A stretch of 64,000 nucleotides of DNA from Chryseobacterium candidae (GTDB lineage Bacteria > Bacteroidota > Bacteroidia > Flavobacteriales > Weeksellaceae), in NCBI RefSeq assembly GCF_004916905.1, contig NZ_SDLV01000003.1, forward strand, positions 248,001 through 312,000, given 5' to 3'. A program made the position numbers and the translations under genes. Positions 51,722 to 59,071 of the stretch are shown one piece after another (within the stretch, counting starts at the first letter, position 1; each line of letters begins with the position of its first letter). Below the pieces are notes generated by a model, which saw only the letters and a program-made list of their open reading frames with translations, did not search any database and was not told where the DNA came from.

Positions 51722-53560
51722 ATGAACGAGTATAAAAAAATCTTAAAGTTCGCGAGACCGCATCAGAAATATATCTACGGCAGTTTATTTTTCAATATCC
51801 TGTACTCTGTATTTCAGATTGCTTCCTTAGGGACTATTCTACCGGTTTTGGGAATGCTTTTTGGCACCATAAAACCCGAGAAATATAAAACTGCACCTGT
51901 TTATTCCGGTGATCTTATTGACTTTTTCTCTTTTGCAAAAGATTATTCCAATTATTTTATTCAGTCATTAGTTTCTGAATATGGCTCTCTAAAAGTACTT
52001 GCCTGGCTATGCATTATCACAGCATTTATGTTTCTCTTAAGAAATATTTTCAGGTATTTAGGCTCACTTTTATTGATCAATTACCGTGTAGGTGTTACTA
52101 AAGATTTACGGGGAGCTATGTACAGGAAAATATTGACTTTACCCGTTTCTTTTTTTACAGAAAGCCGAAAAGGAGATATGATGTCCCGTATGTCTAATGA
52201 CGTAGGAGAAGTGGAAGGAAATATTCTGGGAAGCTTAGTTGAATTAATCAACGCGCCTTTTATGTTGATCAGCACTTTGATTTCTTTATTTATTGTGAGT
52301 CCGGAAATGACACTTTTCTCATTATTGGTATTGCCTGTAATGGGAACAATGATCGCTTTGATTGGAAAAAGTCTAAAAAAAGACTCCCATGAAGCACAAC
52401 ATGAGCTGGGAACCATCTTTTCTATCGTAGACGAAACACTAAAATCTTCAAAGGTTATTAAAATATTTAATGCTGAAAAGATCATGGATAACCGCTTCAT
52501 GCAGTCCATGAACAGATGGATTTCCAGCTCAATGAGCTTGGGAAAAAAGAAAGAATTAGCATCGCCAATGAGTGAATTTCTAGGTTCTATTACCTTTTTA
52601 ATCATTGCATGGTATGGAGGAAAACAGATTATTGTAGACCAAAGTTTATCGCCTGCAGGGTTTTTGGTATTCTTGGGAATGTTTTTCCAAATCTTACCAC
52701 CGGCCAAAAGCTTATCTACATCCATTTCCAATGTACAGAAAGGAGAAGCTTCATTGAAAAGAGTATTGGAAATTCTTGATGCAGACGTAAAAATTGATGA
52801 AATACCCAATCCTGTTTCGATCTCAACATTAAATCATTCCATCGAATTTAATAATATTGGCTTTTACTACGATAAAGATCATACCATTCTTAAAAACTTC
52901 TCACTTTCTATCCCTAAAGGGAAAACAGTTGCTCTTGTCGGGCAAAGTGGAAGCGGTAAAACAACGATTGCCAATCTTTTAGCCAGATTCTATGATGTTT
53001 CGGAAGGAGAAATTCTGATTGACGGAACCGATATCAAGCATTTAAAATTACAGGAATACCGTAAGCTATTGGGAATGGTAACCCAGGAATCTGTATTGTT
53101 CAATGATTCCGTTTATAATAATATTCTGATGGGTAAACCTGATGCTACCAGAGAAGAAGTAATTGCTGCAGCAAAAATTGCCAATGCAGACTCATTTATT
53201 ACAAGGCTTCCTGAAGGTTATGATTCCAATATCGGAGATGACGGTGGTAAACTTTCCGGAGGTCAGAAACAAAGAGTTTCTATTGCCAGAGCGGTATTAA
53301 AAAACCCGCCAATCATGATTCTGGATGAAGCAACCTCTGCGCTGGACACGGAATCTGAAAGATTCGTACAGGATGCACTGGAGAAAATGATGGAAAACAG
53401 AACGTCTTTAGTCATTGCCCACCGCCTTTCAACCATTCAGAAAGCAGACTGGATTGTAGTGATGGAAAAAGGAGATATTGTGGAACAGGGAACCCACCAC
53501 GATCTGATCGCAAAAAGAGGAATGTATCACAAACTTGTTGAACTTCAAAACTTCGACTAA
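51722..53560 (+). CDS. MsbA-like ABC exporter (fused membrane and ATPase domains)
   Basis: The protein is 612 aa. Six transmembrane helices (about 18-355) carry the coupling phrase SFFTESRKGDMMSRMSNDVGEVE. The nucleotide-binding domain has Walker A VGQSGSGKTTI, a Q loop VTQESVLFND, the signature LSGGQKQRVSIARA, Walker B IMILDEATSALD and the switch His in IAHRLST. It probably flips lipid A core or another lipid outward from the inner leaflet. The family also includes drug exporters, so msbA is not assigned as a symbol. DUF1801 follows 18 bp downstream. Confidence 0.93.
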   Translation: MNEYKKILKFARPHQKYIYGSLFFNILYSVFQIASLGTILPVLGMLFGTIKPEKYKTAPVYSGDLIDFFSFAKDYSNYFIQSLVSEYGSLKVLAWLCIITAFMFLLRNIFRYLGSLLLINYRVGVTKDLRGAMYRKILTLPVSFFTESRKGDMMSRMSNDVGEVEGNILGSLVELINAPFMLISTLISLFIVSPEMTLFSLLVLPVMGTMIALIGKSLKKDSHEAQHELGTIFSIVDETLKSSKVIKIFNAEKIMDNRFMQSMNRWISSSMSLGKKKELASPMSEFLGSITFLIIAWYGGKQIIVDQSLSPAGFLVFLGMFFQILPPAKSLSTSISNVQKGEASLKRVLEILDADVKIDEIPNPVSISTLNHSIEFNNIGFYYDKDHTILKNFSLSIPKGKTVALVGQSGSGKTTIANLLARFYDVSEGEILIDGTDIKHLKLQEYRKLLGMVTQESVLFNDSVYNNILMGKPDATREEVIAAAKIANADSFITRLPEGYDSNIGDDGGKLSGGQKQRVSIARAVLKNPPIMILDEATSALDTESERFVQDALEKMMENRTSLVIAHRLSTIQKADWIVVMEKGDIVEQGTHHDLIAKRGMYHKLVELQNFD

Positions 53561-53578
53561 CCTTTTAACTGAATTAAA

Positions 53579-53926
53579 ATGAACCCTATACAAGAGTATT
53601 TCTACAGAATCCAAGAACCTGAAAGAAGTACTCTTTTATTTTTGCGTGATACCATCTTAGCTTCAGATCCGGAAAATATTACAGAAACATTCAGTTTCGG
53701 ACTTCCGTTTATCAAATACAAAAAGAAAATGCTATGCTACTTTTATTACAGCAAAAAATATCAAAAGCATTATCTGAGTTTTTATCATGGTGACAGACTT
53801 GATTATCCTGAATTGATACAGGATGGCAGAAAGAAGTTTAAAATCCTTCTTATCGATATGGATAAGGATATCCCTGTGGAATTAATATTAAACATGATAC
53901 AGGACGTTAAAAAACATATAAAATAA
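53579..53926 (+). CDS. DUF1801-domain protein
   Basis: The protein is 115 aa, cytoplasmic, in the YdhG/DUF1801 alpha-beta fold. The key elements are FYRIQEPERSTLLFLRDTIL, ETFSFGLPFIKYKKKMLCYFYY and YLSFYHGDRL near the middle, with a C-terminal helix LILNMIQDVKKHIK. The family fold resembles the frataxin/SufE-type small proteins, and its function is poorly understood. It is probably cotranscribed with the ABC exporter. Confidence 0.82.
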   Translation: MNPIQEYFYRIQEPERSTLLFLRDTILASDPENITETFSFGLPFIKYKKKMLCYFYYSKKYQKHYLSFYHGDRLDYPELIQDGRKKFKILLIDMDKDIPVELILNMIQDVKKHIK

Positions 53927-53929
53927 AAA

Positions 53930-53957
53930 ACTCCGGCACGAATAATCGTGCCGGAGT
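53930..53957. terminator. Bidirectional terminator between convergent genes
   Basis: A perfect 12-bp GC-rich stem (ACTCCGGCACGA, TCGTGCCGGAGT; 53930-53957) with a 4-nt loop serves DUF1801 (+) and the 603-aa gene (-). Confidence 0.85.
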
Positions 53958-53976
53958 CATCTTTAAAAAACTTTTA

Positions 53977-55788
53977 TCATTGTGTGTTTATTCCATTGAA
54001 TTCTGCCTTTTTAATGGCCCATGCAAGAGCATTGGCATAGAATATTGAATTGTATACGTTCATCTCATAAGCAGCAGCTCCGTTTCCATAGTTGGGTTTA
54101 GGAATAGGCTTATAGTTCGTATCTGCATAGAATGGGCATATTGTGTCTGAAGTATTCGGAGCAGCCACCGTTCCACACTGAGAATTGAATCCACCATCTC
54201 CTACCCAGATGAAATTTAAACTGTTATGCTTAAATGCAGTTACACGGCCTACTGTTCCTGATGGTGAAGCTGTAGAGATATTTGTATCTCCTGAATATAC
54301 TGTAATTTCACTTGATGGCAGCCCTGTAGCATAGGTTGTAGCAGAAGCATCTTCTCCCCATTGCAATCCTCTGATATCACCAAAAGGACCGTTCAGGATT
54401 TCATCATTAGTCAGGGGCAACTTATAGATTGATCCTGCGCTGTTTACACTTCCTGTATTTACAGATCCATCAAAAACATTTCTTAACAGGTTCTGCATTC
54501 CGCTGTTACTTTCAGAATAAGCAACAATTACACCACCCTTTGTCAGGTAATTTCTTAATACCTGTGCTTCTGCAGCATTCATTCCCCATGCATATCCTAT
54601 TACAATAATATCTACAGGGTTAGCTCCCGTTGTCCATGTTGTAAGCTGAGCAGCGCTTGGGCTGTCTGTACCGTCTATGATTTGATCCCATCCTTCATAT
54701 TTTACAATACTATTAGCCAATGTGCCAAAATTGGCTGCGGCTTTGGTTACCATCCCTGATGGAGAAGTTCCGGATACGTTATATCCACAACCGTTGGGTG
54801 CTGTTCCAATAGTTAGAAGTTTTTTCTTGGGAATCACTACAATTACATTTACAGAGCATGTGGTAGATACTCCTCCCTGGCTGTCGGAAGTAATGGTCAT
54901 TGTTTTAACCGTCGTAGAAGAAGGTGAACCTGTTCCTTGTAAAGTAATATTCTGATTTCCTGTAGAGGTAAATGTTCCTGATCCGCTGAAAGAAATTCCA
55001 TCAACGGTATTGGTTGTAACCGTGTAACTTCCCAATGCCGAAACATTTACAGGCAATGTAATTGTATTGGACGCTGTAAGTGCTGTTCCCACTTTATACA
55101 CGCCATTTACGGTTGCACTTCCACAGCTCATGGTATAAGACCCGGCCGGGCTTAGTACTGCAATAGAAATTGCTGGTGTACAATTAACTGCTGCCCCATT
55201 GGCTTCAAGTGTTATATTATCCGTCTGCACATTCTGAGGAGTTCCCTGCCCCGGAATCTGTATTGTTTGTACGCCTGTATTAAGGAAAACACCTGTTCCA
55301 TAAAAGTTATATCCATTCGGTGTAGTTCCTGTAATTGTATAATTTCCTAATTTAGTTACATTTACAGCAATACTCAGGTAATTTGAACTGGTAAGTTCTT
55401 TTCCTTTAACATAGCTTCCCATTGCTTTGGAAGAAGAGCAATCTACTGTAAAAACAGCTTTCCCCATCTGTCCGCAGACACTTTTCCACTCATTATCAGC
55501 AAGACTCCAGTAATTAATACAGTCTTCTGTTGTATTATAAATTGTCAAGCCATCATCTTGAGCATTGTTGATTACAATAGCATTTCTTTGTGCTTCAGTA
55601 AGTCTAGGGATAAGAACCCCTTTGTTGTTATTACTAGAAACAACATCCAATACAGAATTGGCATTAGGTGTTGTAGTATTAATCCCTACTGCACCATTGG
55701 TGCTTTGAGAATAATATTCTCCAAAAGTAAAGAGAAGTGCAATTAAAATGCACTTGATCGAGGGCGATTTAAATTTTGTACTCATCAT
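53977..55788 (-). CDS. Large secreted protein with VGINT motif, two tandem beta repeats and an amidotransferase-like C-terminal domain
   Basis: The protein is 603 aa with a signal peptide (about 1-28). GAVGINTTTPNANSVLDVV begins the mature part, followed by GVLIPRLTEAQRNAI and NTTEDCINYWSLADNEWKSVCG, as in many Chryseobacterium surface proteins. Two tandem beta repeats of about 95 aa follow (each: Cys, then SYVKG or GVYKVGTALTASN, then LGSYTVTT...GISFSGSGTF). The C-terminal part from about 330 looks like a class I glutamine-amidotransferase-like fold (VDIIVIGYAWGMNAAEAQVLRNYL, GGVIVAYSES) with no clear catalytic Cys triad. A palindrome lies 92 bp upstream. Confidence 0.82.
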   Translation of the reverse strand: MMSTKFKSPSIKCILIALLFTFGEYYSQSTNGAVGINTTTPNANSVLDVVSSNNNKGVLIPRLTEAQRNAIVINNAQDDGLTIYNTTEDCINYWSLADNEWKSVCGQMGKAVFTVDCSSSKAMGSYVKGKELTSSNYLSIAVNVTKLGNYTITGTTPNGYNFYGTGVFLNTGVQTIQIPGQGTPQNVQTDNITLEANGAAVNCTPAISIAVLSPAGSYTMSCGSATVNGVYKVGTALTASNTITLPVNVSALGSYTVTTNTVDGISFSGSGTFTSTGNQNITLQGTGSPSSTTVKTMTITSDSQGGVSTTCSVNVIVVIPKKKLLTIGTAPNGCGYNVSGTSPSGMVTKAAANFGTLANSIVKYEGWDQIIDGTDSPSAAQLTTWTTGANPVDIIVIGYAWGMNAAEAQVLRNYLTKGGVIVAYSESNSGMQNLLRNVFDGSVNTGSVNSAGSIYKLPLTNDEILNGPFGDIRGLQWGEDASATTYATGLPSSEITVYSGDTNISTASPSGTVGRVTAFKHNSLNFIWVGDGGFNSQCGTVAAPNTSDTICPFYADTNYKPIPKPNYGNGAAAYEMNVYNSIFYANALAWAIKKAEFNGINTQ

Positions 55789-55845
55789 ATTAAGTTATAA
55801 TTGTTTAATGGTTAATTATTTTAACTAAAATTATAAAACTTTTCG

Positions 55846-55853
55846 CAAAATAA
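55846..55853 (-). promoter_or_regulatory. -7 box (TTATTTTG, one mismatch) for the 603-aa gene
   Basis: It differs from TAnnTTTG at one base. Its centre is exactly 47 bp from the centre of the palindrome at 55880-55913, the same spacing as at the regulator gene. Confidence 0.5.
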
Positions 55854-55879
55854 CAACAACATTTGCTTAATATCATGAT

Positions 55880-55913
55880 TTTAGCTACGCAATACTACTC
55901 ATGCGTAGCTAAA
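55880..55913. promoter_or_regulatory. Palindromic operator-like site A
   Basis: Perfect 12-bp arms (TTTAGCTACGCA and TGCGTAGCTAAA) flank the 10-nt core ATACTACTCA. The core and inner arm TACGCA/TGCGTA recur at 58295-58316. It sits upstream of the 603-aa secreted-protein gene. Confidence 0.65.
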
Positions 55914-56150
55914 CTCATAAACAACCAACGAATTATAACACATATTAAATAATAATCAAATTTAAGTGATTTTATAAAAAAGAAAAATGATTATGAACAT
56001 TAAAAAAACAATCAAAACATTAAGAGCATTAAAACATGCACCGCTTTAAGCATAAAAACAGAACAATGTCTTATGTTTTAGGTTTTTCATAAAGACCTTA
56101 AATAGCAAATAGTCTTTGATAACGTAAAAGTTCATGGCAAAAACACCTTT

Positions 56151-56471
56151 TCATTCATTAAAAATAGTTTTCCATTTGGAAATAGTATTTCTACTTATCT
56201 TAAACAGTCTGCTCAGCTGGAGATTATTAAGTCCGTTCTGTTTCTGATATTTCAGAATTTTTAATATAGATTTTTCGTCATATGAACGAAGTCTTTGATT
56301 ATTAAATCCAACCGCATATTCAGGCTCTCCAAAAACCAGCTGATTAAACTTGAGAACATCAAAAGCCGAATTCAATGTTTTAAGCTTAAGCCTGATTGTA
56401 GCGTCTATTAACTTTTCCGGGAACTTTTCCTCGAGAATATCAGTATAAATCTGTTTGTAATCCGGAGTCAT
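56151..56471 (-). CDS. Small helix-turn-helix protein
   Basis: The protein is 106 aa and cytoplasmic. The C-terminal HTH is LNNLQLSRLFKISRNTISKWKTIFNE (about 80-106), of the type used by IS3-OrfA-like and MerR/homeodomain-like proteins. The N-terminal half, KQIYTDILEEKFPEKLIDATIRLKLKTL, is helical. It starts 1 bp after the stop of the upstream HTH gene, so the two are one operon. There is no transposase catalytic domain and there are no terminal repeats, so I take it for a regulator, not an insertion sequence remnant. Confidence 0.72.
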   Translation of the reverse strand: MTPDYKQIYTDILEEKFPEKLIDATIRLKLKTLNSAFDVLKFNQLVFGEPEYAVGFNNQRLRSYDEKSILKILKYQKQNGLNNLQLSRLFKISRNTISKWKTIFNE

Positions 56472-56472
56472 A

Positions 56473-56886
56473 TTATATTTTTTTCATCCATTTGTATAAA
56501 GTAGTTTTAGGTATTTTATACCTTTCCACAGCATCGCTGACAGTCATTGTTCCGGTTTTTATTTTTTCCAGAATAAAATCCTTCACCTCTTGCGTATAAA
56601 TGCTTTTTCTGAAAATCAGGGTATTTTCCTTTTTTCTGAATGCATTATCAATTCTGGACTGCGGAGAATACAAAATAAGATGCCCGGTATAAAATCTAAA
56701 GAAATCAAACTTTAAAAGCTTGCACCATTTCAGAAGGATATCGGTATCCATACTTTTCGTATGGTACATTTTTTCTATATCTTCTTCCGTTTGCTCGAAA
56801 AATCTGCAGATTCTTTCTATAGAAATCTGATGCTCTTCTACTTTGGACCTGATCAGATCCCCAATATTAATGTCCTTAATATTCAT
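56473..56886 (-). CDS. Helix-turn-helix regulator with N-terminal XRE-like and C-terminal transposase-type HTH
   Basis: The protein is 137 aa from the ATG at 56886. A TTG at 56925 overlaps the possible promoter box and is not used. The N-terminal half, IGDLIRSKVEEHQISIERICRFFEQTEEDIEKMY, looks like a POU/XRE-type helical unit. The C-terminal half, KIKTGTMTVSDAVERYKIPKTTLYKWMKKI, is a second HTH. In memory, similar double-HTH proteins are common in Chryseobacterium and are sometimes called transposase. I infer DNA binding for regulation. It is in an operon with the 106-aa gene. Confidence 0.72.
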   Translation of the reverse strand: MNIKDINIGDLIRSKVEEHQISIERICRFFEQTEEDIEKMYHTKSMDTDILLKWCKLLKFDFFRFYTGHLILYSPQSRIDNAFRKKENTLIFRKSIYTQEVKDFILEKIKTGTMTVSDAVERYKIPKTTLYKWMKKI

Positions 56887-56922
56887 CACAATATTTTTAA
56901 GTAAAAATATTGACAAGAGAAG

Positions 56923-56930
56923 CAAAGATC
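56923..56930 (-). promoter_or_regulatory. Possible -7 box (GATCTTTG) for the two-gene HTH operon
   Basis: It has one mismatch to TAnnTTTG, 36 nt before the ATG at 56886. No clear palindrome copy lies at the expected 47-bp spacing. Confidence 0.35.
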
Positions 56931-56983
56931 ACCAAGAAAAACTACTCAAAACTACGTATAAGTAATAAAAAACAGGATTCTGT

Positions 56984-57976
56984 TTAAATTTTTATAAGAA
57001 AGCTGTTGATATTGATCTCCGAGGAAATATTCAGTTTTTTCCGGATTCTGTATTTTTTACTTTCTACGGCGCGAATACTGTTATTGGTACACTGTGCTAT
57101 TTTCTTAGTATCAAAATCCAGCTTCATCAAAGCACAAAAATACAACTCAGAATGAATGAGATTAGGATTGATCGTTAAAAGATCTGGAATAAAATGAGGA
57201 AAAAACACCTGAAACTTTTCAAAAAACATAGGCGAATTGTTTTCTGCCAACATTAAAATTTCCCTGATATTTTCTTCCGAAAGATGATTGATAAGCATTT
57301 GATGCTTCATCAGCTCTGCATTCGTTTTTACAAGATCTTTGATGGTAGAATCTTTCTCATTTTTATCTGTAATTAAGCCATGGATCAACTGATCTTTCTG
57401 GGTTATAAAAACGATATCCACCAGGAAAGAGGCAACAGAAAACAAAATATTCAGCAATTTTATGGTCTTAAAATCCTCTTTTTCTATAAATCTGCTTTTA
57501 GGAAGAAAATCAAAATCAAAGTAAAGGCAAGCAATAAAGTTAATGCTGATAATAAAAGTAATAAAAAAAATTGCAAAAGCATCTTTTTTATAGTTCAGAA
57601 AGAATGGAACGGCAAACAAAAGACAAAAATAGAAATACTCTACTCCTGCATTTTTATAGGTATAGATATTAAAAAAGTTCACTATAAAAGTAAGTAAAAC
57701 GAATATTCCGATTATGGAGGTTTTCAAAATCTTTTTAAAACGTTTCGTTTTTCCTTTTATAGCAATCAGAAACAGCCAGAAAAAGGTAATGACAGTAAGG
57801 AATATGGAGATCAGCATATCTCCGAAAAAAGTAATAATAAAAATAGAATAAAACAGGAATATGAAAAACAATAAAAGCAAATACCGGTTAATAAGATGAA
57901 GATAATTACTTTCAAAATCATCATCCATGTTCTCAGCTTCGTCGTTGATCACCTTAAATAAAAATTTATAAATCAT
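56984..57976 (-). CDS. Membrane-anchored LuxR-like HTH regulator
   Basis: The protein is 330 aa. About six transmembrane helices (residues about 30-205) come first, then a charged linker (KNEKDSTIKDLVKTNAELMK, coiled-coil-like). The C-terminal HTH is YFCALMKLDFDTKKIAQCTN then SIRAVESKKYRIRKKLNI (about 275-318), typical of the LuxR-like domains of Bacteroidota signalling proteins (KEIA, RSVE, RxRLRKKL). It is probably a one-component membrane sensor acting on nearby genes. It carries its own upstream palindrome copy at 58295-58316. Confidence 0.82.
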   Translation of the reverse strand: MIYKFLFKVINDEAENMDDDFESNYLHLINRYLLLLFFIFLFYSIFIITFFGDMLISIFLTVITFFWLFLIAIKGKTKRFKKILKTSIIGIFVLLTFIVNFFNIYTYKNAGVEYFYFCLLFAVPFFLNYKKDAFAIFFITFIISINFIACLYFDFDFLPKSRFIEKEDFKTIKLLNILFSVASFLVDIVFITQKDQLIHGLITDKNEKDSTIKDLVKTNAELMKHQMLINHLSEENIREILMLAENNSPMFFEKFQVFFPHFIPDLLTINPNLIHSELYFCALMKLDFDTKKIAQCTNNSIRAVESKKYRIRKKLNISSEININSFLIKI

Positions 57977-58135
57977 CTTGATGTTTTTTATGTTTTCACA
58001 AGCTTAAGTTGGCATTTGTACTCCTGAAGGCATAAATTTCCCAATATTAACAGCTTTTTATGCAAAAAAAACTACAAATGAAATTTACTAGTCTTTTTCA
58101 GCATTAAAAGAATATGATTAAGGTGTTTTTTCTAG

Positions 58136-58207
58136 CTACAATTTACTAAAAATTGATATTAAAATTATCAAATGAAATATCATTTTTGAAAACAAATTAA
58201 TAAGCAT
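58136..58207 (-). CDS. Possible small hydrophobic leader peptide (23 aa)
   Basis: ATG at 58207 to TAG at 58136. The product is MLINLFSKMIFHLIILISIF plus three residues, which looks like a single transmembrane peptide. GAGG lies 4-5 nt before the ATG. The region is so AT-rich that a chance reading frame of this kind is likely. Treat it as a candidate only. Confidence 0.2.
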   Translation of the reverse strand: MLINLFSKMIFHLIILISIFSKL

Positions 58208-58254
58208 TTACCTCATATCACTTAAAAAGCATGAGCTTGTGTTTTTTGAGCATG

Positions 58255-58262
58255 CAAAATTA
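58255..58262 (-). promoter_or_regulatory. -7 box (TAATTTTG) for the membrane regulator
   Basis: It is an exact TAnnTTTG match on the minus strand whose centre is 47 bp from the centre of the palindrome at 58295-58316. Confidence 0.55.
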
Positions 58263-58294
58263 TTAATCACAATGGAAAAGCACCCATCTTCCAA

Positions 58295-58316
58295 TACGCA
58301 ATATTACTCATGCGTA
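58295..58316. promoter_or_regulatory. Palindromic operator-like site B
   Basis: 6-bp arms TACGCA/TGCGTA flank the core ATATTACTCA, which differs from site A at a single base. It sits upstream of the membrane LuxR-like gene at the same promoter spacing as site A. Confidence 0.65.
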
Positions 58317-58361
58317 ATTTAAACTTTATACACTTAAATGTGGTTTCGTATTACTAAATAA

Positions 58362-58388
58362 AAAAGAGAGCTGTATAAGCTCTCTTTT
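58362..58388 (-). terminator. psd operon terminator
   Basis: A perfect 11-bp stem (AAAAGAGAGCT, AGCTCTCTTTT; 58362-58388) with a 5-nt loop has a T-rich tail on the minus strand. Confidence 0.9.
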
Positions 58389-58410
58389 CATTCTATATGC
58401 GATAAGAATA

Positions 58411-59067
58411 TTAATTTTCTTTCAGTTTGGCGATAACATCCTCACCACCTTTTGTAATATCTCCGATTTTACAGATAATCTCAGTATCCAAAGGCAGGAA
58501 TACATCCATTCTGGAACCGAATTTGATAAATCCGAATTCATGTCCGGCTTTTGCCTTATCTCCTTCATTACAGTAGAAAACGATTCGTCTTGCAACATAA
58601 CCTGCAATCTGTCTGAAGACTACTTTATGATCAGTCATCGTCTGAATAGCTACCGTAGTTCTTTCGTTCTCCGTAGAAGACTTTTCATGCCATGCTACAA
58701 GATACTTTCCAGGGTGGTATTTTTTGTAAATAACATCTCCCGAAACCGGATATCTACAAATGTGAACATTGAGAGGAGACATAAAAATAGAAACCTGGAT
58801 AGCTTTTCCTTTGATAAACTCATCCTCTTCCACTTCTTTGATCATTACCACTTTTCCGTCCACCGGAGCAATTACGTTTTCTTTGTGATCAAGAATATTA
58901 CGATCAGGAACTCTGAAGAACCAGAAAACTAAACCGTAAATAACCAATAAAGGCATAATGATCACCAGTGACCATATTTTAAGGAAATAGATTGCGAGAG
59001 CACCCAGTATAATAAAAAGCAGGGTTGCAACGGTAATCGTTCCTTTTGATTCTCTATGTAATTTCAT
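58411..59067 (-). CDS. psd: Phosphatidylserine decarboxylase proenzyme, short type
   Basis: This enzyme makes phosphatidylethanolamine from phosphatidylserine. The product is 218 aa, the short prokaryotic type with an N-terminal membrane region (about 12-52). The pyruvoyl self-cleavage site is KFGSRMDVF (Gly184-Ser185). APVDGKVV, QVSIFMSPLNVHICRYPVSG and YHPGKYLVAWHEKSSTENER are the conserved core. It starts 4 bp after the cdsA stop, so the two phospholipid genes are cotranscribed. Confidence 0.94.
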   Translation of the reverse strand: MKLHRESKGTITVATLLFIILGALAIYFLKIWSLVIIMPLLVIYGLVFWFFRVPDRNILDHKENVIAPVDGKVVMIKEVEEDEFIKGKAIQVSIFMSPLNVHICRYPVSGDVIYKKYHPGKYLVAWHEKSSTENERTTVAIQTMTDHKVVFRQIAGYVARRIVFYCNEGDKAKAGHEFGFIKFGSRMDVFLPLDTEIICKIGDITKGGEDVIAKLKEN

Positions 59068-59071
59068 GAGA

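Larger units (their letters stand above)
55789..56150. other. Gene-free interval upstream of the 603-aa gene
   Basis: No coding frame is seen. It holds a TTATTTTG promoter box (55846-55853), the palindrome at 55880-55913 and AT-rich sequence. A weak AAAGAC...GTCTTT hairpin near 56092-56118 may end the two-gene HTH operon. Confidence 0.5.
57977..58410. other. Long 5' region of the membrane regulator, no protein-coding gene
   Basis: It holds the second palindrome copy (58295-58316), the -7 box TAATTTTG (58255-58262) and the psd terminator (58362-58388). If that promoter is used, the leader is about 270 nt and contains a 23-codon hydrophobic reading frame at 58136-58207 on the minus strand. Confidence 0.5.

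Noticed and set aside
56151-56886. Two small HTH genes as an insertion-sequence remnant
   Set aside because: There is no transposase catalytic domain, no inverted terminal repeats and no target duplication; the genes are intact and coupled 1 bp apart.
56941-56965. A third copy of the palindrome upstream of the two-gene HTH operon (ACTACTCA and TACGTA words)
   Set aside because: The words are in the wrong order and spacing, there are no paired arms with the conserved core, and the distance to the possible -7 box is about 29 bp, not 47. I keep only the two good copies.
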